Assembly (NCBI GenBank): GCA_003254925.1
Contig: QANZ01029966.1
Location: forward strand, 47,547 to 111,546
From: Chamaecrista fasciculata
Lineage: Eukaryota > Streptophyta > Magnoliopsida > Fabales > Fabaceae
Direction of reading: 5' to 3'
DNA: 64,000 nucleotides
Shown one piece after another: positions 34,313-45,929 of this stretch (its first letter is position 1; each line of letters begins with the position of its first letter). The notes under the pieces were generated by a model. It did not search any database. It had not been told where the DNA came from and saw only the letters and a program-made list of their open reading frames with translations. The position numbers and the translations under genes are program-made.

Positions 34313-34913
34313 CTTTCAAAGTGATATCTTGGTACCATATTTTTTACATCGTTAACACTTTGGTACCATAAAATAGATAGACCATGATAACAAATAGTGA
34401 AAGAACATGGTGCCGAACATGGTACTAGCTAAAGTGTTAACAAAGCAAATAACAGGGTACCAAAATGTCACTTTTGAAAAAACAAGGTACCGAAATGTCA
34501 ATTGTGCAAAGAACAGGATACCAAAGTATCACTTTTGAAAGAACATGGTACCAAAGCAAAATCGGTTCATAGAACAGGATACCAAAGTGGTAATTTACCC
34601 AAATAAATAAAAGAAAAATCACATTTTTTTCTCTTTTATAAATTAGTCCATTCATAAAACCTTAAGTTGATTAAAATCCTACTTCATTTAAGCTTTTAGT
34701 TGAATTATGTTCTCCAATATATCAACAAATATGGGGTTGAAATGAAAGTACTTATTCAATGGGTAGAGTAGTGATGCCGTTAATAAGCATGATATGCCGT
34801 TTATGTTGAAGAGACACGTTATATTATTTTTTGGCACATCACATGCATCAAATTTAAGATGTTTTCTTTTAGTGGGGACTGGGGAGATACATTAACATAT
34901 CATACTTCATTCT

Positions 34914-34973
34914 GTATATGGCTAATATTTTTGGTTCTGCATTCAGTATATGGCTAATATTTTTGGTTCTGCA
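34914..34973. repeat. 28-bp direct duplication
   Basis: GTATATGGCTAATATTTTTG plus GTTCTGCA at 34914-34941 is repeated exactly at 34946-34973, period 32 bp. Confidence 0.9.
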
Positions 34974-35176
34974 ACTACTGAAGAAGAAAATTTTAAAAAA
35001 TACATAATTCATACCCTAAAAAATATACATTTTGGTCCCTCCTATATTATATACATGGGTAATATTTTTTGTAGTATCAAAATTTTAAAATAAAATTAAA
35101 AGACGGTAAACAGGAAAAATATATAGTCTAGTCCCCAAAATTTTACAATTCACTACTCAAAAATTACATTTTGGTC

Positions 35177-35778
35177 NNNNNNNNNNNNNNNNNNNNNNNN
35201 NNNNNNNNNNNNNNNNNNNNNNNNNNNNNNNNNNNNNNNNNNNNNNNNNNNNNNNNNNNNNNNNNNNNNNNNNNNNNNNNNNNNNNNNNNNNNNNNNNNN
35301 NNNNNNNNNNNNNNNNNNNNNNNNNNNNNNNNNNNNNNNNNNNNNNNNNNNNNNNNNNNNNNNNNNNNNNNNNNNNNNNNNNNNNNNNNNNNNNNNNNNN
35401 NNNNNNNNNNNNNNNNNNNNNNNNNNNNNNNNNNNNNNNNNNNNNNNNNNNNNNNNNNNNNNNNNNNNNNNNNNNNNNNNNNNNNNNNNNNNNNNNNNNN
35501 NNNNNNNNNNNNNNNNNNNNNNNNNNNNNNNNNNNNNNNNNNNNNNNNNNNNNNNNNNNNNNNNNNNNNNNNNNNNNNNNNNNNNNNNNNNNNNNNNNNN
35601 NNNNNNNNNNNNNNNNNNNNNNNNNNNNNNNNNNNNNNNNNNNNNNNNNNNNNNNNNNNNNNNNNNNNNNNNNNNNNNNNNNNNNNNNNNNNNNNNNNNN
35701 NNNNNNNNNNNNNNNNNNNNNNNNNNNNNNNNNNNNNNNNNNNNNNNNNNNNNNNNNNNNNNNNNNNNNNNNNNNNNN
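35177..35778. other. Sequence gap (602 N)
   Basis: A run of undetermined bases. Nothing can be said about its content, and open frames crossing it are artefacts. Confidence 1.
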
Positions 35779-36015
35779 AACTGGAGATCGTGGGTGAGCT
35801 GGTTCGCAGCCCACGATCTCCCGTAGCGTAGATTGCGGAGCAGGGTGGTCGTGGGTGGCCACGTGTCATTTGAGGGACGGGCGCCATGACCCAGGATGGA
35901 TCATGACCGCCCCTAAGTGTGTTTAGGGCGCCCGATTGACTCGAGGGCGCTTCGCAAGGTGCGGAGGGGAGAAGAGGCATGGCGCGAGGGCTGTTTAGGC
36001 GTACGCCCAAATAGT
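35779..36015. other. GC-rich segment of unknown origin after the gap
   Basis: It contrasts with the AT-rich neighbourhood. It begins with a stem GGAGATCGTGGG/CCCACGATCTCC around a 15-nt loop (35784-35822) and continues with GGGCGCC-type motifs up to GTTTAGGCGTACGCCCAA. It is probably the edge of a repeat truncated by the gap. No protein match is recognised. Confidence 0.35.
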
Positions 36016-37362
36016 GATGTATCAATACATATTTAATAATAATAATTAATTTAAATTATATTTATAATAAGTTCAAGGTATTTTTTTATTGTAATTAAAT
36101 AAATTATTTAATTTAGTAAATATTATTAATTATTAATATACATACATAAATAAAATAAAATTTAAAAAGACATGAGATATTAAAAAGGATAACAAAGGTA
36201 CTGTAGAAACAAAACCACAACAGTTTATTTTCATCATATAAATATATAATCTAAAATATTATTAATAGTTTTTAAAATTTTATGTTTATTCACTATTTAA
36301 CAAAAATACACTAAAACACTCAATTATTTTTTCATGAGAAAGATACTACCTCCTGGAGTGGAGGTGCCTTGGCCCCATAGTTCTGCCCTGATCATTAGCA
36401 TTGATCTTAAAAATAATTTTAAAATTACATGAGTCTAGTGATTCTTTATTTGGTTCTTTAAATAAGTGATGGGAGTTTGAATCTCACTTTTAAGAATGAA
36501 AAACCTTTTATAGTCCGTCGTTTACCTTTAAGTGGAGGACTCGCAGTGAAAATATTAAACATTATTCCGACATGAATACCTTTAATTTATTAAAAAAAAT
36601 CCTAACAAAGCATGTTGTGCATCGTCTTACTCTTTGAATTAATAGATTAATTCAGTTGACTCGAATTGACTTGGTAAATTTGATTTGACAAAAATCATAT
36701 AGGGATGGAGCATATATAAAGTATGGCCCAACTTGTATACATTATTCATTATTCAAAGTTTAGAGTACAATAGAATAGTTTTTTGCACTTAACTAACAAA
36801 TTTAATTGTTGATTTGATGATGGCACATTAGTAACCGGCCATTAAGAATTTGGATTAAAAGTTATCAATTTTTTCCTATCATAAGTAGTTTTGGAAGCAA
36901 AGTAAAAAATATAAAAGAATTATATAAATTCCTATAAGTAGAATGGGAGATTACCATTTCTCATTGGATACAAATACAATCGAAGGAAAAATAAGAAGAA
37001 GAAAGAAATAAATGAATTTGATTTGGGTTTGACATATTAAAAGGGAAAAAGGAAATTGAAAAAATAAAAAGGGAATGGTCAAAACCAGAATGAGAAGGAC
37101 GTGTCACTCACTATCTAGTCACTACCCTCTTTCGGCGCTAAAGTTTGCAAAATGTCCCAAATAATATGAACTATGAAGCAATCTCTGCTTTAAATTAAAA
37201 CTAGCCATTATATGGTACTCAAATCATAGTCATATATATATATGGTTATTACTATCTTCGTTGGAGGCCCACATATTGATATGTCATAGTGGTCGGTTAG
37301 GTGCATCTTCACTTCCTAATATGAACTAATAACCTAAGATTTTCATTATCCATGATATTGTT
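36016..37362. other. AT-rich intergenic region
   Basis: No gene. A TGGGAGTTTGAATCTCACTT stretch near 36468 resembles a tRNA B box, but no A box, tail or target duplication supports a SINE. Confidence 0.35.
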
Positions 37363-39500
37363 AGAGATTATGGAGCAAAAAGCAGCGGAAAAAGTAAATT
37401 TAAAAATTTTATAATCTCCTCCCAGGATCCACTAATTGTGTTTATACCAGTGAGATAAGATGTATACCTAAATCAAACGAACGCTTGAAAGATTGCAACT
37501 TCAAGAAGTCCACAGACTCGTGTCCTTCCTTTGCCGGTGATCCACACAAACAGTTTGTCAGATACTCAGGTGCTAGCCTTCAATCTCTTCTCCAAGAGAT
37601 TACGGGAACCAATCTACAATCTTGAAATTTCAAGAACACTTCTTAAAATATTCAAAAACCAAATGGCGCACACCAAGAATCAATTTCTTCGTCACACTAC
37701 TCTAGGTTTAGTGCCTTTCTCTCTTCCTCACACACAAATCGCCCCTAAAACCCTAAGTTTAGGGTTAGTTCAAAACTCTCCCTTTTTCCCTCTTAGGGTT
37801 ATGCGACTTCCTCTAGGTTTAGCGACTTTGGTGTGTATTTATAGAGTCTCATTCCTAAAATTAGGGAATCACCAAATCTTGATTACAAGATTACATTAAT
37901 ATTATAATTCAAGATTAAGAGCCTAAGAGGCAATCTTTTATTTAAATTTCAAGATCATATCTTGAAACCTAAATCTTGAATGCACTCTTCCCATTGGTTA
38001 GAATGAGTCAAGAGGATTTGAATTCTTAATTAAAATATTACATTAATATCTTAATTCAAAATTCAAAATGCATTCTTGAAATTCAAAATGCAAGATCAAA
38101 TCTTGCATATTATAATCCAAGAATGCGCCCCCCTCTTGTTGCTTTATAGGAATTTAATAAATAAGAAAACAATCTTAACTCTTAGGAAGTTCTAACCAAC
38201 TTATTAATTTCCTTAACAAATTGAATTAAAATATTACCCTAATATCTTAATTCAAATTTGAATCTTGAATTCAAATTCAAATCTTGAATTCAAATTTAAA
38301 TCTTGAATTCAAATTAACAAAATCATAGTTCATTAATTCAATTCAAGAGTGAGGCGCGACCCTCCTCTTATTCTTCAATATTAGAGAATTTAATAAATCA
38401 ATAATCCCTTAACTCTTAGGAGACTTAGTCAATTCATTATTCCCTAATATTTTAAATAAGAATTCAATTGTGAATAGATTAATCAAATTAACTATTTAAC
38501 AATTAATATATTTAAACTTGTCTAACAAATTTAAATATTACAAATGTAGATTTTATTTAAGACAAGATTTCATGTCCTAAGACATTCAACTATGTCTTAA
38601 ATTGTGTCACTAAAGTGACTCACAAATTAAACCCTAATTCGTGTCCCATTACAGTATCTTGATCCTGCTCATGTGTGACCCAGCAGGCCTCATGTGAAAT
38701 TGGCACCAAGTCATCTCTATGACTCACAAGTCGAGAGCGGACTCTAGCAAGCCATCACGACTACCCAAAACACGTGAGTTATCGTTTTAACATCAACGAC
38801 TTAACCTTAGTACCACCTTGTCATAATCCCTATTGTCACACGATATTTTGGTCATGGATAAGGCATGGGAAAGTCATCCTTGTAATCCAAACCATAACTT
38901 TCTCGATTCCTTGAGTTAGTCCCATTACCCTATGTGGCCACACATTCCTTGGACAAACTCATCGAAGGGCCCGGTCAAATATCTCTCATCTTAATGAGGG
39001 ACAAAATTCTTTCTTGGTCAACCACATTCCTCAGCACGGCAAACAACTAAAACCGTACCTAGCCTGTATGGCTACCCTGTTATGGGCAACGTTGGACTAG
39101 GCCAAAGTTCAACATCTACAACGCCGGAATAATGAAGACCTCAGGTCTAAGGGCATCGTGACAGGTGTACAGGAGAGGCTAGCTCATGACTAAACCCATG
39201 CAGGACTCTCCGGGTCGGTCCAGCAATTTGTAACCCCTTACATAATTGCACCATGACTCTCGAGAAGCATCACATGCGTGTATCTCCATACACTAAAGTC
39301 ATGCCGGTCTTAGTTCATTCACGTTCCCACGTGAATAATCGACCATGGACAGTTTAGAATAATTATCACATAATTAATCAAGGATTGTTATCACAGTAAA
39401 CATGCTAATAATATGATAACGACATAATTTATCATTCATAAATCAGTCAAACAATATGTCCATACATATAAAATGATTGGCCCTAGGGCACAATCTCCAT
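37363..39500 (-). mobile_element. Long solo-LTR-like element
   Basis: Read on the - strand it runs from GGAGATTGTGCCCTAGGGCC to GCTTTTTGCTCCATAATCTC then TAACA, i.e. nearly TG...CA. The related copy at 13571-13692 retains TGTTGG...CCAACA with a 5-bp duplication, so the family is LTR-like. There is no internal domain or second LTR, hence solo LTR. It contains a short tandem run of AATCTTGAATTCAAATT (about 38264-38312). It has no coding capacity, and the edge at 39500 is mutated or truncated. Confidence 0.6.
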
Positions 39501-39744
39501 CGGATCTTACTTTTGATGAGTGGATAATTTTGTACCACAGGTGATAGAAGTCTATGTGTAACACTTTTAAGTCAATGGTAATTGCAAATAACGAAGATAT
39601 AATTGTAGGAGCCAATAGAGAGTGTATGTCTTTGTAGAGTTTCAATTGATTCTTTTATATATATATATTTTGGGTTGTTTGTCGAATAAGTTATATATTT
39701 CAATTTTTTAAATATTAAATTATCAACTTGATGATGTTTTATAA

Positions 39745-40120
39745 ATTATATTAGGTAAAAGTACTAATTTCATTCATAAACATTACATCAACTGTCAATT
39801 TTGTCCTCAATCGTCTCTAATGTTTCATATTTTAGTCAATTTTATGTTTTGCTCTTGCTTTAGCCAAATATTATCGACGAAATCTATGTGTCTAATGATA
39901 TATAATGTAAAATTAATAAAAAAAAAAACTCAAATTCTAACTCAGATTGAAAAACAAAATACAGTTTGTTGTTAATTTACTGAAAAAAGTTAATCAAACG
40001 ATAATATTGACTAAAATGTAAAATATTGTGGACAAAATTGACAAAAAAAAAAGATTTGGGACAAAATTGATAATTAATATAAAGTTTGAGAACAAAATTA
40101 ATACTTTTACCATTATATTA
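39745..40120. mobile_element. Mutator-like MITE (39754-40111), 9-bp TSD
   Basis: The ends are GGTAAAAGTACTAATTTCAT and the inverted AAAATTAATACTTTTACC. Spaced GTCAATTTTGTCC-type motifs occur in both arms. The perfect 9-bp duplication ATTATATTA lies at 39745-39753 and 40112-40120. Confidence 0.85.
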
Positions 40121-40239
40121 ATAGTTTACTATAATATTTGAGACTGGCTTAAAGAAACAAAGCCTTTCGGAGCCCAAAAAAATAAAGAAGGCATATGGCA
40201 ATTTGTCATCAATAATTAAATAATCAAATTAGTAGTAAA

Positions 40240-40654
40240 ATTATTATTGGCTAAAGTGTACTTTTGGTCCCATAATTTTGGCAAAGGTCTCAATTTGGTC
40301 CCAAAACTTTGACAAAGGTTTCAATTTGGTCCCATAACTTTTTTTGTTACAATGTTGGTCCCATAACTTTTTTTGTTACAATTTTGGTCACATAACTTCT
40401 GAAAAACGTTTCACCGTTGGCCCCAAGCTAATTTCCATCCATCTCATAACTTCATCCATATTTTCCACGTCATCATCCAACTCAATATGTCAGATCATCT
40501 TTAATGACAGATAATGGATGGAAATCAGCTTGGGACCAACGGTGAGACGTTTCTAAAAGTTATGGGACCAAAATTGTAACAAAAAAATCATGGAACCAAA
40601 TTGAGACCTTTGCCAAAGTTATGGGACCAAAAGTTCACTTAAACCTTTATTATT
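40240..40654. mobile_element. Mutator-like MITE (40249-40645), 9-bp TSD
   Basis: The ends are GGCTAAAGTGTACTTTTGG and the inverted CCAAAAGTTCACTTAAACC. The flanking 9-mers ATTATTATT and TTTATTATT match at 8 of 9. The core (GGAAATCAGCTTGGGACCAA) is shared with the palindrome at 14568-15183. Same terminal family as 29194-29543. Confidence 0.8.
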
Positions 40655-41164
40655 TGGTCATTGAATAATCAAAATATACTACTCAATCATTAAAAGTATT
40701 ACAATAGTCAATGATTTGGTCTTTGGGGACAAAAAATTAAATTAAGTACAAATTTAAGAGTAAAAAAATATTAATTTAATATAAATTTAGTGATTAAAAA
40801 GTATAAATCAGTTTAAATTCAAGGACCAAATCGTCACTATTGAACCAAATAGTTAACAATTAGAATTTTCAGAACCAAATCATATATTAAGATTATTTAG
40901 AGACTAATTAGTTGACTCGATATAAATTTAGGGACTAAATAATAAGTTTTCTCTTCATATTTTTATAAGGAAACGACAGCGTTTGAGAGAGAAGTTAGAA
41001 ATGATGACCACATCATCTCTTAAGATTTTAGCGAAATAAAACTTGAGATGGAAGCAATAAGAGAGAGTGTCACCTCACACCTCACTTTCCACGATGGAAA
41101 CATTCTTATCATCATTTTCTTATCCTTCCATTATTCCATACATCACATATACTATACATGATAC

Positions 41165-42585
41165 ATATACATATCATTTTTAAGACTAAATTAATAATTT
41201 TATCTTTAAAAATTATAGAGTTGATAACTATATATTTTAAAGATTAAAAAACACAATTTAATCCCTAAAATATTAAAATAATATATTATTAAATATTAAT
41301 TATATTTTATGAATCAAATAACAATTATTTCAATTTTTAGAAATTAAAAAGTATATCGTTTTAATATATTAAGAATTAACTATGTATCTTATGTGAGTTG
41401 TGGTAATCTTTCAATTTTATTGTCTAATAGATCTTATAGTCATAGTATCACTGGCGACCCTAATGGTTGTTCTAAAAAAATTCAAACTAATAAGTTCAGT
41501 CCAGTTTTAGAGTTAAGTCGGCCCTAAAATCTCTCCTTTGTGAGTGAAAACCCTTTCTGCTATGAGAGTTTTTTTTAGTGAAACTTTAAGCCGCCACTGT
41601 CTCAGCGGCGATGGCCCTCCCTCTAGTTATAGAGTTTTGTGGTGGCGGCGTTCTAGATCAGGACTCCCATGGTGGCGAATCTGAACTAGGCATTTCACGG
41701 CGGCTTCTGGCTTCCACAGCGGCTTCCTGGTTTGGTCCTGATTTTTGGATGCTCTTCCATGACGTCGTTTCGTTTTATTATTTTATTATTGTTACTTTAA
41801 GTCTGTTTATGTCTTTTTTTAGAACAACCATTGGGGTTGCCTGCCTTCCTGTTTTGAAGAGTTTGTCTCTTTTAAATGACTTTATTTATGTTTCCTGTAT
41901 TTTAGATGGTTGTAGCTTTAGTTGGATTCTTAAATCCGCTAACTTGACAAGTTGATTATCTTGCCAATTTGTCTAAAACAAGGATGAGTCCTCTTGGATG
42001 AGTTGTAAACCCCCCACCTTCGTCAGTTGATATCCTTTCTAGGGTTGTTGTTTATGCTAGGGAGGGATTGGCTTTTTTTACTTTGTTTTTGTTTGTATTG
42101 TGCTTGACTTTGCCTTACTTTTGAATGAATTATGTTCAAGGAAAAAAAAAATACTATGAATAATGTAAATTTTGAAAATAATGTAATGCTATTTAATGTC
42201 TCTCTTAAGAGTAATTATTTTTGTTCTCAATTACAATTAAGTGAATAACAGTATGCATATTTTTAAATGCCTTCATTGATTCGTCATTAAAAGATTTAAT
42301 TTTGTATGTTATTAATCCGAAGTAAGGCTAATTAAATTATTAAACTTTAACCACAGATTTTTTAAACTGTCATAAATATATTTTTTTGTTTTAAATTTTC
42401 ATTTATGGTGTTGACTTATTTATTTCCTTGGTCTCTCAATATGTCAGATGGGACTTGGGAGTATGGGACATTAGTGTATTAAAAGGTGTAATTTGAAAAA
42501 AATATTTTATTTTGATATGTGAAAAGTCTGATAAGATAAAGTAAAATTGTTGATTCATTTTAAGTGTTTTATTTCGTTAGAGAAA
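41165..42585. repeat. Segmental duplication, copy B1
   Basis: Direct-orientation partner of 11450-12771 about 30 kb away. It lacks the 11816 foldback and instead carries a LINE fragment (about 41430-42150) that the first copy lacks. Confidence 0.8.
41430..42150 (+). pseudogene. 5'-truncated LINE 3' end with A-tail
   Basis: Around 41932-42060 the translated frames give SANLTS*LSCQF / ADYLANLSKTRM-like sequence followed by NPPPSSVDILSRVVV. This is the C-terminus of the LINE RNase H domain, with at least one stop and a frameshift. The 3' tail is T/G-rich and ends in AAGGAAAAAAAAAA at about 42139-42150. The upstream part (41611-41955) is open for 114 codons but is not recognisable. The partner segment at about 11715 is uninterrupted, so the fragment inserted after the duplication. 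Confidence 0.6.
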
Positions 42586-42918
42586 AATTGTCTATATAGG
42601 AAATTCTTTCTTCGGCCAATTTACAAGGACATTGTTTAATGTCTAATTTTGTTCTATTATGACAGTTTAAAACTTACATTTTTTTTTTGGCCAATTTAAA
42701 ACTTATAAAATATGACAATATATACTTTCGGAAAGTTTAATTCATGATGTACAGCTATTTCACTATGGGACAATCTTTAAGGAAAGAAAAATATTAATAC
42801 AAAACCTCTGCCGCCAATAGTATAGATAATTTAGATAATTATTTAGATAATTAGACAAAAAAGTAATCATTGATGACCAAAACATCTCATTTTTACTAGT
42901 GGTAATAATTCGTTTAAA

Positions 42919-43152
42919 TTGAAGGTCATTTATTTTTTTTTTGTAGTAGAAAGTTTAGGTGAGTTGGGCCCCGGGGGCTCACCAAGGCCAGGGCAGGCCT
43001 CAAGGCTCTATGAGCGCTTACAGAGGTACTTACAGATCGCCTACTAACAAGGCCCTCACATCGGCAGTGGGATTCGAACTCACGACCTTGTGGGTTATGA
43101 GTTGACTCCTTACCAACTGGGCCAACCTTTGTTGGCTTGAAGGTCATTTATT
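42919..43152 (-). mobile_element. tRNA-derived SINE (42935-43136), 16-bp TSD
   Basis: Read on the - strand: AAGGTTGGCCCAGTTGGTAAG (A-box-like GGCCCAGTTGG) at the head, then GTGAGTTCGAATCCC (B box), an unrelated body, and an A-rich tail. The target duplication TTGAAGGTCATTTATT is perfect at 42919-42934 and 43137-43152. It is a non-coding RNA polymerase III retroposon mobilised by LINE proteins. The same family is at 45534-45731. Confidence 0.9.
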
Positions 43153-43413
43153 GTTTGTATTATATGTCAAAAAGAGACGAATTATCATTTCTTTTTAAAA
43201 AAAATTCGATATCAAATTTTAAAATTTTTTATGATTTTTTTATAAGGCATATATATGGAACTAATTTGTATCATATATTTTCAAGAACATAAAGTTAGTA
43301 TTGAGGACTTGAGGTAACCTACATGATTTTAAGAGAACATGATCTAAATACCTATAAAAAGAACAAAATGTATCATAAAGAGGGTTATAATGAATCTCTT
43401 TTGATGCCTAAGT

Positions 43414-43613
43414 CTTGTAATGGTTGTGGGAAGGGCATTTTTGTCATTTTCTTTTTATATCTATTTTACTTTCCCTCCCCTACCTTTTTATACCAAACAC
43501 TTTCAATCTTTACCTACTTTACATTCCCTCAACTACTTTTCCTTTCCCTCACAATCTTTCCCTTGTAAAACCCTTTCCTTTACATACCTACTCTACTACC
43601 AAACGGACCCTTA
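43414..43613. mobile_element. Half Tourist MITE, TTA at the intact end
   Basis: It matches, inverted, the left half of 30243-30805 (GGGAAGGGCATTTTTGTCATT ... CTACCAAACGGACCC) and ends at 43610 followed by TTA. The uninterrupted partner reads ATTAAGAGAATG at this site, confirming a TTA target. The other half is deleted. Confidence 0.8.
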
Positions 43614-43739
43614 GAGAATGTGAATAGTTCCTACATTGAATCACTTGAGAGAGAAATATTTATAATAATTCAGATGAGATTTGATGTTTTCATATTTTGT
43701 TATTCTCTCAAAATCATGCAGATTTCTCACATAAAGTAA

Positions 43740-43905
43740 GGACATTCTTAAAGTTCTCTCCAAAATTTATGAATTTTGAATTGTTAATATATATAAATAT
43801 GTGGCGTATCTTATCATATAATTTTAAGAATTCAATGTGTTAGTGAGTTTGTGTTTATGTCATGTTTCGTGTCCATATTAGTGTCCAAACTTCATAGGGC
43901 ATATG
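43740..43905 (-). mobile_element. Shortened hAT MITE copy
   Basis: Shares AAATTTATGAATTTT, TATATATAAATAT, TTTCGTGTCCATATTAGTGT and CTTCATAGG with the 16177 and 25639 copies. The left half is missing. Confidence 0.55.
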
Positions 43906-43999
43906 TGATTATATTATGGGTGTTTGTTGAATAGGTTGGTGGAATTTGAACAATTTTTTAAATTGAATTTTCTTATTGATTTGGAGTAATTTTTATCAA

Positions 44000-45517
44000 A
44001 ATAATTAAAAATTATTTATTTAACTAAATCAATAAATAGCAATTTGCACAGTTTGATTTAAGCAATTTCGAAGCTTATTTATTGTTTTTCATTAATTAAT
44101 TATGAAATTTTTTAAAAAAGTATTTAAGAGTAATGAGTTAAAATTATAAATTGGATAAGAAAATGATAAACAATATTAGAAATTTGAGAAGGAAAAAATT
44201 ATAAAGAATGAGAATTATTATTAGTCAATGACTAACGTAAAAAATTTTGTGAAACAATAAAATAACAAGAAAAATGATATATATTTTTTTGTTTAGTATA
44301 ACTATACACAACATAATAAAAGAAAAAAAAGTTATATTCAACTATTAGCAATTTGGTCTAATTAATTGTATGTACAAATTATTAGCTGAATCAAACTATT
44401 CAATTTTAGTATAATTTTTATATAAATCAAACTATTTATTGTACAATTTTGCTTCCATTTGTTTGGTCAAATCGAGTTGAATCAGTTTTTAACACCCTCA
44501 TAAGTAAGGGGTGATTACCTTGCACATAATGGTTGAAAGTGATTAATTGGGATAGTCAACTAGAGAAGACAAGTGTATGATATATAGTATTTTTACTACT
44601 ATTTGTATTCATATCCGTTTAGTCATATTAAATCCATATTCAGTGAATTATACTTATACTCCATATAATATATGATATCTAACAAATATTTGAAATACCA
44701 AAAATAATAGACATAGAAAAATATGTCATAATTTAAAAATTTGATATATTCGATATTTAATACCCAATATCTCCGAACTAAAATAAATTAGTTAAAAAAA
44801 TAATAAACATATCAAATATAAAATTAAACATACAAAAGATAATAAATTATTTATATAATATGTATCATTCATTTCAAGTGGATATAATATAGTTGAGATA
44901 ATATATGTATGTATTCAATAGTCGATCTTTTTGTTTTTATTATCTATATCCTATTTTGATTTATGGTATTCAATAGATACTTAATAATTCTAACGAGCAA
45001 ATTTAAACGAATATCTTAAAAACCCATTAGAGTTATTATTATCTTGAGTCAACTCAAAATGTAACACATTCTATACAATTATTTTTATAAAATAAAAAAT
45101 CATAATTATTTCACTATTTTATTATATTAAATTTTTTATATATAATTTATTTATAATATTGAATATATTTATATATAGATTTAATTATTATTAGTATGGC
45201 AGTAAAGTACAATCAAATTATTAAATCTAAAATCAATACTTCAGCAAATTTAATAATTGAGCTAATTCTTAGAAACTTGAGATTAGGAGTGATCTAATCA
45301 CATCTTTTAGAGGGATCTAATGCCTTGAGATATATTTATAGTATATTACTAAAAAACAAATTAACAAGTACATTAATAAATAAATTCGTTGGAATATACA
45401 TAAAAAAGAACCCTGCATAAATAAGTCGACGTTAGTGGAAACAAGGCAATATGGAAACTTGTAAGCAAAGGATGCTTAGCCATAAAGATGAAAGAAAATA
45501 CCAAAAAGGTTAAAAAC
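44000..45517. other. AT-rich intergenic region
   Basis: No gene or bounded element is recognised. Confidence 0.4.
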
Positions 45518-45747
45518 AAATAAAAAGACATACCGCGAACAAAGGTTGACCCAGTTGGTAAGGAATCAACTCATAATCCACAAGATCGTGAGTTCGAATC
45601 TCGCTGCCGATGTGAGGACCTTGTTGGTAGGCGATCTATAAGTACCTCTTTATGCTCTCATAGAGCCTTGAGGCCTGCCCTGACCTTGGTGAGCCCCGGA
45701 CCCTAACTCACATAAATTTTTCTACTAAAAAAAATAAAAAGACATAC
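45518..45747 (+). mobile_element. tRNA-derived SINE (45534-45731)
   Basis: GGTTGACCCAGTTGGTAAGG (A-box region) is followed by CGTGAGTTCGAATCTCG (B box) and a body nearly identical to the 42935 copy (TGATGTGAGGACC, CATAGAGCCTTGAGGCCTGC, GGTGAGCCCC). It ends in an A-rich tail. A duplication AAATAAAAAGACATAC flanks it at 45518-45533 and 45732-45747. Orientation is opposite to the other copy. Confidence 0.9.
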
Positions 45748-45929
45748 TTTATCGAAACCTAAACAAATAAAAAAAATAAAAAACAAAAAAGAAATTGTAC
45801 TTGTAAGTATGCAATGGATTAGGGGCACAATGCCAAGTGGAGTACGAAGAAGGAGAAATCGACAAATAATCCCCCTCTCAAATTTTAAACCAGCCTTTTC
45901 AATATCCAAATATTATTATCGAAAAATAA

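Larger units (their letters stand above)
32457..34317 (+). mobile_element. Gag-only Ty1/copia retrotransposon (32462-34312)
   Basis: Complete LTR structure with a 5-bp duplication CTTTC at 32457-32461 and 34313-34317. The order is 5' LTR, tRNA-Met-type primer-binding site, gag, purine tract, 3' LTR. The internal region is only about 1160 bp and has gag but no protease, integrase, reverse transcriptase or RNase H. This is the architecture described as TR-GAG (terminal-repeat retrotransposon with GAG). The two LTRs differ at roughly two dozen sites by eye, so it is not very recent. Gag itself is broken, so movement would require another copia element's proteins. Confidence 0.85.
32329..34609. 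mobile_element. GGTACC-type foldback (32338-34600) split by a copia element
   Basis: The left arm GAGTAAATTACACTTTGGTACC and the right arm GGTACCAAAG...GGATACCAAAGTGGTAATTTACCC are inverted partners, each with GGTACC-type motifs at about 40-bp spacing. The flanking 9-mers AAATAATTA and AAATAAATA match at 7 of 9, suggesting an old Mutator-type duplication. Removing the copia insertion (32462-34312 plus one TSD) leaves a roughly 400-bp foldback. Confidence 0.7.
43375..44000. repeat. Segmental duplication, copy B2
   Basis: Partner of 15937-16620. It is interrupted at 43414-43610 by a partial Tourist element, and its internal hAT MITE (43740-43905) is shortened. Confidence 0.8.

Noticed and set aside
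35153-36025. Long open frames across the N run
   Set aside because: They consist mainly of undetermined bases and are not evidence of coding.
36430-36560. Possible third SINE (B-box-like GTTTGAATCTC)
   Set aside because: No A box, A-tail or target duplication could be found, and it does not match the two clear SINEs.
37531-37899. 122-codon + strand frame
   Set aside because: It falls inside the long LTR-like element and has no recognisable domain; LTR sequence is normally non-coding.
41611-41955. 114-codon frame beginning MALPLVIEFCGGG
   Set aside because: It overlaps a truncated LINE 3' end, has no known domain and is absent from the duplicate segment, so it is not annotated as a gene.
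43060-43140. Possible genuine tRNA gene
   Set aside because: Box-like motifs are present, but the sequence cannot fold as a tRNA with an acceptor stem; it is the head of a SINE.
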